DNA of 64,000 bases, taken from assembly GCA_963708325.1 (NCBI GenBank), contig OY970203.1, forward strand, positions 124,001 to 188,000. Direction: 5' to 3'. Positions 9,801 through 16,954 of this stretch are shown here, one piece after another (within the stretch, counting starts at the first letter, position 1; each line of letters begins with the position of its first letter). A program made the translations under genes and the position numbers. The notes beneath the pieces were generated by a model. That model searched no databases. It had not been told where the DNA came from and saw nothing but the letters and a program-made list of their open reading frames with translations. Source of the stretch: G963708325 sp963708325 (GTDB lineage Bacteria; Actinomycetota; Thermoleophilia; Solirubrobacterales; 70-9).

Positions 9801-11885
9801 CGCGCCGTCGTAGCCGTAGGAGACCTGGCGCCCGGTGGGATCGGTCACCGTGGCGATCTGGTTGCCGTTGTAGGTGAGGGTGAGCGCGCGGCCCGCCGGG
9901 TCCGTGATCGAGCTTACGCGCCCCTGGCCATCGCGGCCGATCGTGGTCAGGTAGCCGTTTGCGTCCTGCTCGGAGGCCAGGCGCCCTGAGCTGTCGAATG
10001 TGAGCTTCGTCCGCGCCCGGCGGGTGAACGTCCAGCTTCCGTCTCCGTTCTTCACCAGGGTGGCGAGCACCCGGGTCGGGGCGACGTAGTTGCCGTTGCC
10101 GTCGGGGACAAAGAGGACCGTCGAGCCGTTTTCCTGGGTGATCGTGATGTCGGCGGTGACCGGGTCCTGGGCCAGGGACATGCCGTATGGGAAGGCCCAG
10201 CCCCAGCCAAGCGGGCCCGCGGCGCCGGCTGCCTGAGCGGCGGCCGAGCTGTAGGTGCGGGTAAAGTCGAGCGCCAGGCCGCGGCCCGGAACTGCCAGGT
10301 CGCTATAGGTCTCGGCGTACTCGCCGGTGGCCGTGTCGACCGGGTCGCCGCAGCGGGCGTGGCAGGCGTGCTCGGCGGGATTGCAGCCCCCGCTGGTCTC
10401 GCCCGGCAGGTCCGGACCGCCTGTCAGCGGAACGATCGTGCTCGAAGGCGATATCGCGCCGCCGGAGTCCTTGCGGATCTGCCGCGCCGAGCCCTCGGCG
10501 GAGCCCTCGCCGAGGTCGAGGTTGCCGTTGGTGTCGACGGCCAGCCCCTCGGGGAAGTAGAGGTGTGCCTGGCCGGCAGGCCCGAAGTCGCCGCTGTTGC
10601 CGGGCGGAAACGTGCCGTCGCCGGCGATCGTGCGGATGTTGCCGTCGGCGGTGACCTCGCGGACACGATGGTTGAGCACGTCGGCGACGAAGACGTTTCC
10701 CGCCGAATCGGTCGTCACGCCCCACTCGGGCGCGTTGAACAGCGCCTGCGTCGCCGGCCCGCCGTCGCCGCCGAAGCCGCAATTGTTGGCCCCCGGATGG
10801 CCGGCGAAGGTGCTGACGGCGCCGGCCGTCGTCACCCTCCACACGCCGCAGTCGCCCGTCACCAGCAGGTCCCCGGCGGAGTCGAAGGCAAGGCCCGTGC
10901 CCATGAACTGAAGCCCTGTGGCGATCAGCTGGATCGTTCCCGAGGGCGTGATCGTCGCCACCCTGCCAAGCGGGCTACCCGGACAGCTTGACTCTGTGAA
11001 GTAGGGCTGCCCGGAGGAGCTGACCGCGAGACCGGCGGGAATGATGTTTACCTGCAGCGCCTGCTGGCCGTCGATCGAGTTGCAGCCGCCGTTCGAGGGG
11101 CCGTTGCCGGCGATCGTCGAGATCGTCTGGCTCTCGGCGTCCACCTTGCGGATCCGGCCGTTGGCGCTGTCTGAGATGTAGAGGTTGGCGGCGGAGTCGG
11201 TGGCGATGCTCTCGGGGTTGTAGAGCTCGGCGCTGGTCGCGGGACCGCCGTCGCCGGCGAAGCCGGCGAAGCCGTTTCCGGCGACGTTTACGACCTGGGT
11301 CGCCGTGATCTTGACCACACGCTGGTCGCCTTCGGACATCGCGAACACCGAGCCTCCCGGCCCGGGCGCCATCGCTTGGATCGCCGCGAGCTGGTCAGAT
11401 GGGGCAAGCCCCGCGCTTCCCGATCGCGCCATGGTGGTCAGGTTGGGCGTGGCCGACGTTGTGCCGCCACCTGACGGAGCGTTGGCCGATCTCGGGCCGG
11501 TTGGTCTGGTGTCCGGGGTCGCGCGGTCGGCGGGCGAAACGGTCCCGCGCCTGGAGTAGTGGACATTCGGGTGGCGGTGGTGCAGGACGCGGACGATTTT
11601 GCCGTTTGGGTGACCAGGTGAGGCGACGCGGCCACGCCATCGAGAGGCTGCGGGTAGACGGCGCACCCGGCGCCGCAAGCGCTGGTGGACCCGGCGGCGG
11701 TTCCGGAAGACCCGATGCGGCGCGCGCTCATGTCGCACTTGCCGCGCGAGTCTGCCGCGCGACGCCCGTGAACTTGCGACTCGTGCCGGAACTTGCGTCA
11801 CGCCTCCCACGGTCGCAAGAACGACGGCGCTGCTCGCGAGAACGAGGGCAATGGTCGATCGCTTGAGAATGCAGTGACCGGTCAC
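6891..11885 (-). CDS. Secreted NHL-repeat / RHS-YD-repeat polymorphic toxin
   Basis: 1664 residues. A signal peptide (KRSTIALVLASSAVVLATVGG, about residues 8-30) is followed by an Arg-rich linker, then NHL beta-propeller repeats (roughly residues 160-480; recurring GDGGPAT...PES/EWG...D..GN.. units ending in an AGDGTFPPGNSGDFGPAG type). A DUF6531-like segment (CGDPVDTATGEYAETY) leads into about 900 residues of YD repeats, and the RHS core (HHDQLGSTRVIT, YAGQYRDIPTGFQYLRARFYDP, FLSRDPL) follows. The last ~120 residues after DPSGQ form the variable tip, with GAWYNPDT, LHPDLEHSGEIGPHYDY and WRVYPDGRVVPK. That tip resembles short nuclease-type tips of polymorphic toxins (Ntox37-like from memory, not certain). 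RHS shells encapsulate such tips for delivery to competitors. The next gene, overlapping by 4 bases, is the likely immunity gene. Confidence 0.88.
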   Translation of the reverse strand: MTGHCILKRSTIALVLASSAVVLATVGGVTQVPARVASSRASRGRLARQVRHERAPHRVFRNRRRVHQRLRRRVRRLPAASRWRGRVASPGHPNGKIVRVLHHRHPNVHYSRRGTVSPADRATPDTRPTGPRSANAPSGGGTTSATPNLTTMARSGSAGLAPSDQLAAIQAMAPGPGGSVFAMSEGDQRVVKITATQVVNVAGNGFAGFAGDGGPATSAELYNPESIATDSAANLYISDSANGRIRKVDAESQTISTIAGNGPSNGGCNSIDGQQALQVNIIPAGLAVSSSGQPYFTESSCPGSPLGRVATITPSGTIQLIATGLQFMGTGLAFDSAGDLLVTGDCGVWRVTTAGAVSTFAGHPGANNCGFGGDGGPATQALFNAPEWGVTTDSAGNVFVADVLNHRVREVTADGNIRTIAGDGTFPPGNSGDFGPAGQAHLYFPEGLAVDTNGNLDLGEGSAEGSARQIRKDSGGAISPSSTIVPLTGGPDLPGETSGGCNPAEHACHARCGDPVDTATGEYAETYSDLAVPGRGLALDFTRTYSSAAAQAAGAAGPLGWGWAFPYGMSLAQDPVTADITITQENGSTVLFVPDGNGNYVAPTRVLATLVKNGDGSWTFTRRARTKLTFDSSGRLASEQDANGYLTTIGRDGQGRVSSITDPAGRALTLTYNGNQIATVTDPTGRQVSYGYDGAGNLTDVTDVKGGTWHYTYDAHRLLTVQDARGHTTLTNTYDSSGRVETQTDAVGDETTFHYDPADTVVTSPAGNETEYDYAGGLLTAKTEGISTRSAATWRYGYDKTTLGVSSVTDPNGHTTTASYDNAGNLTSVTDALGHTTSLGPYDALDDPTQLTDAKSVTTTMTYDAHGNLTQASTPLVGTGQSEVWRYAHADGAHPGDVTSITDPDANVSPLTYDAYGDLASVTDAAGNKTTYFYDSIGRMTSTVSPRGNRSGGNPDANRTTLAHNAFGDLTQITDSLGHITRFTYDPDRNIASITDPDLNQTTYDYDNANRLTQVNRADGTNLKSAYDADGNLASQTDGAGKVTAYGYDPLDRLASVTDPLARATTFSYDGAGNQLTTVDPQQRTTSFGYDAADRLSSISYSDGQTPNAGFGYDADNQRTSITDGSGTTSLSYDSLHRLTQVADGQSNTVGSGYDLAGNLTSLNYPGSGHTVTRSYNTANRLASVTDWLGNTTGFTYDRDGNLTTITFPAATTDLDTYTYTNDERMASATIARAGGSITLASLAYARDANGQLSSESQTGLPGAASTTYAYTDLNQLASAGASAYAYSSADNPTTIDGHSGYAYDNANELTGVPASAPGGAATLGYDSLGERTSFIPAGGPTTTYAYDQAGRLTAAGSGTFTYDGSGLLVKAIGGGTTKTLSWDRSGDLPLAVSDGQTSYIYGPTGQPIEQISSAGIANYYHHDQLGSTRVITAVGGGLNATYTYKPYGPAAGSTGTQKTPLGYAGQYRDIPTGFQYLRARFYDPATAQFLSRDPLAELTRAPYQYGRNNPGNLTDPSGQDALPGIVGGADALCGATWEIPGLDLATCAAAAVATGTAGAIALHNAIGENADDEVESLAGENTDCVPSAMPNFDDPSQPPGSGWEWKGTGPPGSNEGAWYNPDTTESLHPDLEHSGEIGPHYDYAPSGQHSGWRVYPDGRVVPK

Positions 11886-11966
11886 GAAGCTCCGCGATCG
11901 TCGCCCTTCGCCAATGCGAATGGCAATACCGAGAACTTGGATTCTTTCGCGTGGCGTCGACCCGAG

Positions 11967-13109
11967 TCACTCGAGCGACGCGCGTGACCCTTCGAGCGCC
12001 TCCACGACCAGCCCGACCCGCTCCGCCGAGAGGCCTGCGAACACGGGCAGGGTGAAGTGGCGGTCTGCGAGGTCGGCGGCGACATCGAGCGGGCGCCCCG
12101 GCTGGGGCGAGCGGTACTCGCTCAGGGTGTGGATCGCCGGGTACCAGGTCGTCTGCACGCCGCGCTCATGCAGCGCCTCGCGCAGCGCGTCGCGCCGCTC
12201 GCGGTCGGGGGCGAGGACCGGGAAGGCGAAGTGCGCGGCGCGCTCGACGGCTTCGTTGTCGAAGGGGATCTCCAGCCCCTCGGACCCCTCCAGGAGGCGG
12301 CGGTAGGCGCGCACCACGCGCCGCCGGTCCGCGACGTCGTCATCGACGCGGGGCAGCCGGCTCAGCCCGAGCGCCGACCGCGGCTCGTCGATCCGGTAGT
12401 TGAAGCCCACCTCGGTGACGTCGTAGCCCTCGGCGTGGCCGCGGTGGCGCTCCCAGGTGAGGGTGGTCATCGCGTGAGAGCGCAGCGAGCGCAGCCGCTC
12501 GGCGGCGTCGGCGTCGGCGGTGACGACCATGCCCCCCTCGCCGACGGCGAGCTGCTTCTTGCTGAAGAACGAGAAGCAGCCGAAGCGGCCGACGCTGCCG
12601 ACCTTGCGACCCTCGCGGTCGCGGGCGCCGAGAGCCTGGGCGCAGTCCTCGATCAGGACGAGCCCGCGCTCGGCGCACAGCTCCTCGAGCGCGGGCAGGT
12701 CGGCCGCGTAGCCGAACTCGTGCACGCAGAGCAGCGCCTTCGTGTACGGCGTGGTCCGGGCGGCGGCGTCCTCGGCCGACATGCCGGGCTCAAGCGGGGC
12801 CGTGGCATCGCACAGCACCGGCGTCGCACCGGCCTGGCGGGGGGCGTGGGCGCAGGCGACGAAGCTCAGGTCCGGCACCAGCACCTCGTCGCCGGGGCCG
12901 ACGCCGGCGGCCAGGCAGGCGAGGTGGAGCGCGGCGGTGCCGCTGGACACGGCGACCGCGTGCTCGACGCCGACGTGGTCGGCGAAGGCGCGCTCGAAGC
13001 GCTCGGTGACGGGGCCCATCGTCAGCCAGCCGGAGCGCAGCGTGTCGAGCACGGCCTCGACGTCCTCGTCGGCGACGGGGATCTCGACCAGGGGCACCCG
13101 CCAGGTCAC
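11967..13109 (-). CDS. DegT/DnrJ/EryC1/StrS-family PLP aminotransferase (copy 1)
   Basis: 380 residues. The family landmarks are RSGWLTMGP near the N-terminus, SSGTAALHLACLAAGVGPGDEV (cofactor phosphate region), IEDCAQALGA and FSFFSKKQLAVGEGG, where the lysine before QLAVGEGG should bind pyridoxal phosphate. Such enzymes transaminate keto-sugars of nucleotide sugars for O-antigen, antibiotic or glycan synthesis. Its start overlaps the stop of the second, clearly paralogous aminotransferase by 4 bases, so the pair is co-translated. No sugar epimerase, dehydratase or glycosyltransferase cluster is adjacent, so the sugar substrate is unknown. Confidence 0.9.
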   Translation of the reverse strand: MTWRVPLVEIPVADEDVEAVLDTLRSGWLTMGPVTERFERAFADHVGVEHAVAVSSGTAALHLACLAAGVGPGDEVLVPDLSFVACAHAPRQAGATPVLCDATAPLEPGMSAEDAAARTTPYTKALLCVHEFGYAADLPALEELCAERGLVLIEDCAQALGARDREGRKVGSVGRFGCFSFFSKKQLAVGEGGMVVTADADAAERLRSLRSHAMTTLTWERHRGHAEGYDVTEVGFNYRIDEPRSALGLSRLPRVDDDVADRRRVVRAYRRLLEGSEGLEIPFDNEAVERAAHFAFPVLAPDRERRDALREALHERGVQTTWYPAIHTLSEYRSPQPGRPLDVAADLADRHFTLPVFAGLSAERVGLVVEALEGSRASLE

Positions 13110-14257
13110 GCCAGCGCCTCCTCGACGGCGTCGCCGACGCGGGACAGCTCGGACTCGGTCATGTGCGGGTAGAGCGGCAGGGTGAGCTGGGTGCGGGCGG
13201 CGAGCTCGGTGCGCGGCAGGGAGACGCCGGGAAAACGCTCGCGATAGGCGCTGAAGCGGTGGATCGGCGGGTACATCACCGTCGTCTGGATGCCGCGCTC
13301 GCGCAGCACGGCTCGGACGTCCGCCTGGCGCCCCTCCTCGAGCACCACGACCATCATGTAGCAGGCCGAGTCGTCCACGTCGGCATCCGTGTAGGGGATC
13401 TCCAGGCCGCCGACGCCGGCGAGCCGGGCGCGGTAGTCGCGCACGAGGCGGCGACGGCGATCGACCTCGGCGGCGACGCGCGGAAGCCGCGACCGCAGCA
13501 GCGCCGCGCGCGGCTCATCGATCCGGTAGTTGAAGCCGAGCGCGACCACGTCGTAGCCGGTCGCGCGGCCGAGGTGGCGGTCCATCGTGCCGGCGGTCAT
13601 CGCCTGCGAGCGCAGCAGGCGGGCGCGCTCGGCCACGGCGTCGCTGTCGGTCGCGAGGGCGCCGCCTTCGCCGACCGTCAGCACCTTGTTGGAGAAGAAG
13701 CTGAAGCAGCCGGCGACGCCGAGGGTGCCCAGCGGGCGCCCTCCGAGGGCGCCGGCGGGAGCGTGCGCGCAGTCCTCGACGAGCGCGACCCCGCGGTCCT
13801 CGCAGATCGCGGCGAGGCGGTCGATCGCCGCCGGATAGCCGGCGTAGTGGACGGGGATCACGGCTTTGGTGCGCTTGCCGCAGAGGCGCTCGACCGATTC
13901 GGGGTCGATCCCGAGGTCGTGCTGGCCGACGATGTCGGCGAATACCGGAGTGGCGCCGCAGTGCATCACCGCGGCCGCGGTGGCGACGAACGTGAACGAT
14001 GGCACCACGACCTCGTCGCCCGGCCCGACGCCCGCCGCCAGCAGCGCCAGGTGAAGCGCCGCAGTGCAGCTCGACAGGGCGACGACGTGGGAGCAGCCCA
14101 GGTGCTCGGCGAAGGCCTGCTCGAACTCGGCCACCCGCGGTCCCATGCTCCACCAGCCGGAGCGCAGGGTCTCCGCGACGGCGTCCAGGTCCTCCTGCTC
14201 GATCCGCAGATCGAACACCGGGATGTCGGGGAGAGTGCCGGCGGGCGCCTCGGCCAC
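13106..14257 (-). CDS. DegT/DnrJ/EryC1/StrS-family PLP aminotransferase (copy 2)
   Basis: 383 residues from a GTG at 14257, seven bases after the infC stop. A longer reading frame reaching 14368 would run into infC and adds only Arg/Pro-rich sequence. Landmarks are RSGWWSMGP, SSCTAALHLALLAAGVGPGDEV, VEDCAHAPAGA and FSFFSNKVLTVGEGG (PLP lysine in NKVL). It is similar along its whole length to the following copy, so the two look like a tandem duplication that diverged into perhaps two substrate specificities or a heterodimer. Close spacing to infC suggests read-through from the infC promoter. Confidence 0.88.
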   Translation of the reverse strand: MAEAPAGTLPDIPVFDLRIEQEDLDAVAETLRSGWWSMGPRVAEFEQAFAEHLGCSHVVALSSCTAALHLALLAAGVGPGDEVVVPSFTFVATAAAVMHCGATPVFADIVGQHDLGIDPESVERLCGKRTKAVIPVHYAGYPAAIDRLAAICEDRGVALVEDCAHAPAGALGGRPLGTLGVAGCFSFFSNKVLTVGEGGALATDSDAVAERARLLRSQAMTAGTMDRHLGRATGYDVVALGFNYRIDEPRAALLRSRLPRVAAEVDRRRRLVRDYRARLAGVGGLEIPYTDADVDDSACYMMVVVLEEGRQADVRAVLRERGIQTTVMYPPIHRFSAYRERFPGVSLPRTELAARTQLTLPLYPHMTESELSRVGDAVEEALA

Positions 14258-14264
14258 GCTGGCT

Positions 14265-14897
14265 CTACCGGTCGGCCGCCGGGGCCTCGGCTGCCGTCTC
14301 GGCCGCGGCCGCGGTGGCGTCGCCCTCAGCCGGACGCGGCGGCTTCGCCCCGTCCCTGACGGGCGCAAGCATCATCGTCATGTTGCGGCCCTCCTGCTCG
14401 GGCTCCTGCTCGATCGTCGCCAGCTCGGCGACGTCGTCGAAGAGCCTCGCCAGCAGCGCCCTGCCGCGCTCCGGATGGGTCTGCTCGCGGCCGCGGAACA
14501 TGATCGTCACCTTGACCTTGTCGCGCTGGCGCAGAAAGCGCTCGACGTGACCGCGCTTGGTCTCGTAGTCGTGGTCGGCGATCTTCGGGCGCAGCTTGAT
14601 CTCGCGCACGTTCACCTGCTGCTGGTGCTTGCGCGCCGCCTTCGCCTTCTGCTCCTGCTCGTACTTGTACTTGGAGTAGTCGAGCAGGCGGCAGACCGGG
14701 GGCTTTGCCTCCGGCGCCACCTCGACGAGGTCGAGGTCCGCCTGCTGGGCGCGCGCCAGCGCATCCTCGGTCTTGACGATCCCGACCTGCTCGCCGTCGG
14801 CATCGATCAGCCGGATCTCGGGCACGCGGATGCGTTCGTTGATCCGAGTCGGGTCCCGTTCGGGCGGACGCCGATCGAGCCTGCGGGGGACCGGCAC
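14265..14897 (-). CDS. infC: Translation initiation factor IF-3
   Basis: 210 residues from GTG at 14897. The N-terminal domain begins at RINERIRVPEIRLIDADGEQ and the linker contains YEQEQKAKAARKHQQQ. The C-terminal domain runs from REIKLRPKIADHDYETK to MTMMLAPV, followed by a roughly 30-residue Ala/Glu/Pro tail absent from short IF-3 proteins. IF-3 binds the 30S subunit and enforces start codon fidelity. Codon ATA lies just before the GTG; infC often uses rare starts, so AUA initiation is a possible alternative. No strong Shine-Dalgarno sequence is seen. The conserved downstream partners rpmI and rplT are displaced by about 8 kb. Confidence 0.95.
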   Translation of the reverse strand: MPVPRRLDRRPPERDPTRINERIRVPEIRLIDADGEQVGIVKTEDALARAQQADLDLVEVAPEAKPPVCRLLDYSKYKYEQEQKAKAARKHQQQVNVREIKLRPKIADHDYETKRGHVERFLRQRDKVKVTIMFRGREQTHPERGRALLARLFDDVAELATIEQEPEQEGRNMTMMLAPVRDGAKPPRPAEGDATAAAAETAAEAPAADR

Positions 14898-15016
14898 TAT
14901 CTGGAAGGCCCGGAGCTGATCAAACGACGAGAGGCGGAGGAATCGGAAGGGGCGGACACGGCGGGCGCCTCAGCGGCGCTGCGTGTGCTTCGTGTCCGGC
15001 ATCGAGCGCCAGTATA
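14898..15016 (-). promoter_or_regulatory. Putative promoter and structured 5' leader of infC
   Basis: Read on the minus strand, a TATACT hexamer at 15011-15016 is a good -10 candidate immediately after the thrS stop. It is followed by about 110 bases before infC. The leader contains a perfect 8-bp stem, CGGACACG (14991-14998 on the plus strand as its complement) pairing with CGTGTCCG (14953-14960). Nested in its loop is a GCGCC/GGCGC hairpin with a five-base loop (14964-14978). No -35 match is convincing. A regulatory leader ahead of infC fits known L20 or IF-3 autocontrol in other phyla, but no known motif was recognised. Confidence 0.4.
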
Positions 15017-15025
15017 GAGGCACGC

Positions 15026-16954
15026 TCAGCGGCCCGCGACCTCTTCGCGGGCGCGCTCGACGAAGGCCGAGATCGCGCTGCGGCCCAGGTCCCCCTCGGC
15101 GTGCGAGCGCACCGACACCGCGTCCTCGGACTGCTCGCGGTCGCCCACCACCAGCATGTAAGGGGTCCGCGCCAGCTCGGCGTCGCGGATCTTGCGGCCG
15201 ACCGACTCCGAGCGCTCGTCGACTGTCACCCGCAGGTCGCCTTCCCGCAGCGCCGCGGCGACGCGGGCGGCGAACTCGGCGTGGCGGTCGGCGACGGGGA
15301 GCACCGCCACCTGGACGGGGGCGAGCCAGAGCGGGAAGCGGCCGCCGTGGTGCTCGATCAGGATGCCGACGAAGCGCTCCATCGAGCCGAGCAGGGCGCG
15401 GTGGATCATCACCGGCCTGTGCTCGGAGTTGTCGGCGCCCCAGTAGGTGAGGTCGAAGCGCTCCGGCATGAAGAAGTCGAGCTGGCAGGTGCCGCACTGC
15501 CAGGAGCGGCTGAGGGCGTCGGTGACGTGGAAGTCGATCTTAGGCCCGTAGAAGGCTCCGTCCCCAGGGTTGAGCTTGTACTCGCGTCCCTGGCGATCGA
15601 GCGCCTCGGTGAGCGCCGCCTCGGCGCGCTCCCACTGCTCGCCCGTGCCGATCGACTTCTCCGGCCGGGTGGAGAGCTCGACCCGCACGTCATCGAAGCC
15701 GAACGTGGCGTAGAGCTCGTCGATCGCCTCGCAGATGTCGGCGACCTCGTCGACGATCTGGTCGGGAGTGCAGTACACGTGGGCGTCGTCCTGGACGAAG
15801 GCCCGCACGCGCAGCAGGCCGTGCAGGACGCCCTCCCGCTCGTTTCGCGAGACCTGGCCGAACTCGGCGAGGCGCAGGGGCAACTCGCGGTAGGAGCGGC
15901 GATCCGACGAGTAGACGAGGCAGGCGCCCGGGCAGTTCATCGGCCGCAGCGCGAACCGTCGCTCCTCGGCCTCGGTGAAGTACATGTTCTCGCGGTAGTT
16001 CTCCCAGTGCCCGGAGCGGTGCCACAGCTCCTCGTCGAGCACGTGCGGGGTCCTGATCTCGACGTAGCCGCGCTTGGCGAGCTGCGCGCGCACCTCGGCT
16101 TCGACGAGGCCGAGCAGCACCGTCCCGGCCGGCAGCCAGAAGGGCATCCCCGGCGCCTCCGGGCGCAGCAGGAAGAGGCCCAGCTCCCGCCCCAGCCGGC
16201 GGTGGTCCCGCGCGCGGGCCTGCTCGAGCCGCTCCAGGTGGTCCTCGAGGTCGCCCTTGGAGAAGAAGGCGGTGCCGTAGATGCGCGTCAGCATCTGGCG
16301 GCTCTCGTCGCCGCGCCAGTAGGCGCCCGCGATCGAGTTGAGCTTGAACGCCTTGATCCGCCCGGTGGAAGGCGCGTGCGGCCCGCGGCAGAGGTCCTCG
16401 AAGGGGCCGTTGCGGTAAAGCGAGACCGTCTCGGCGCCCTCGTCGCGGACCAGGTCCTCGATCAGCTCCACCTTGTAGTCCTGGCTCTCGGCGCGGAACT
16501 TCTCGATCGCCTCGGCGACGGCGAGCTCTGTGCGCTCGAACGGCTCGTCGGCGGCGATGTGCTCGCGCATGCGCTCCTCGATGCGCTCGAAGTCGGCGTC
16601 GCTCACCGACGTGCCGTCAGGGAACTCGAAGTCGTAGTAGAAGCCGTCCGCGATCGGGGGGCCGATCGACACCTTCGTCCCGGGCCACAGCTCGATGACG
16701 GCGGTCGCCATCACGTGGGCTGCGTCGTGTCGGATCAGGTCGAGCGCACCGCCGCTCTCGGCCGTGACGATCTCGATGCTCTCGCCGTCGGCGAGCGGCG
16801 CCCCGAGGTCCCGCACCTCGCCGTCGACGCGCACCGCGAGCGCCGCCCGCGCCAGGCCGGGTCCGATCGCGGCCGCCGCGTCGGCGGCGGTCGCTCCCTC
16901 GTCCAGCTCGAGCGCCGAGCCGTCCGGCAGGCTCACGCGCAGCTTCTCCGTCAC
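15026..16954 (-). CDS. thrS: Threonine-tRNA ligase
   Basis: 642 residues from GTG at 16954, the usual size. The start overlaps the stop of the preceding glycosyltransferase (GTGA). Domains in order are a TGS domain (residues 1-65), an editing domain with HDAAHVMATAVIELWP and the CRGPH segment, a class II catalytic core (motif 1 near RGYVEIRTPHVLD, motif 2 RNEREGVLHGLLRVRAF, motif 3 region with SMERFVGILIEH), and the C-terminal anticodon-binding domain. It charges tRNA(Thr) and clears Ser-tRNA(Thr). The larger open frame extending to 17923 is antisense-like noise upstream of the true start. Confidence 0.96.
   Translation of the reverse strand: MTEKLRVSLPDGSALELDEGATAADAAAAIGPGLARAALAVRVDGEVRDLGAPLADGESIEIVTAESGGALDLIRHDAAHVMATAVIELWPGTKVSIGPPIADGFYYDFEFPDGTSVSDADFERIEERMREHIAADEPFERTELAVAEAIEKFRAESQDYKVELIEDLVRDEGAETVSLYRNGPFEDLCRGPHAPSTGRIKAFKLNSIAGAYWRGDESRQMLTRIYGTAFFSKGDLEDHLERLEQARARDHRRLGRELGLFLLRPEAPGMPFWLPAGTVLLGLVEAEVRAQLAKRGYVEIRTPHVLDEELWHRSGHWENYRENMYFTEAEERRFALRPMNCPGACLVYSSDRRSYRELPLRLAEFGQVSRNEREGVLHGLLRVRAFVQDDAHVYCTPDQIVDEVADICEAIDELYATFGFDDVRVELSTRPEKSIGTGEQWERAEAALTEALDRQGREYKLNPGDGAFYGPKIDFHVTDALSRSWQCGTCQLDFFMPERFDLTYWGADNSEHRPVMIHRALLGSMERFVGILIEHHGGRFPLWLAPVQVAVLPVADRHAEFAARVAAALREGDLRVTVDERSESVGRKIRDAELARTPYMLVVGDREQSEDAVSVRSHAEGDLGRSAISAFVERAREEVAGR

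Noticed and set aside
8475..9989. Two long plus-strand frames (255 and 248 codons) opposite the RHS gene, with Val/Gly/Arg-rich repeats
   Set aside because: They are the antisense of YD repeats; the periodicity and composition come from the RHS coding strand, and no homology or start signals support them.
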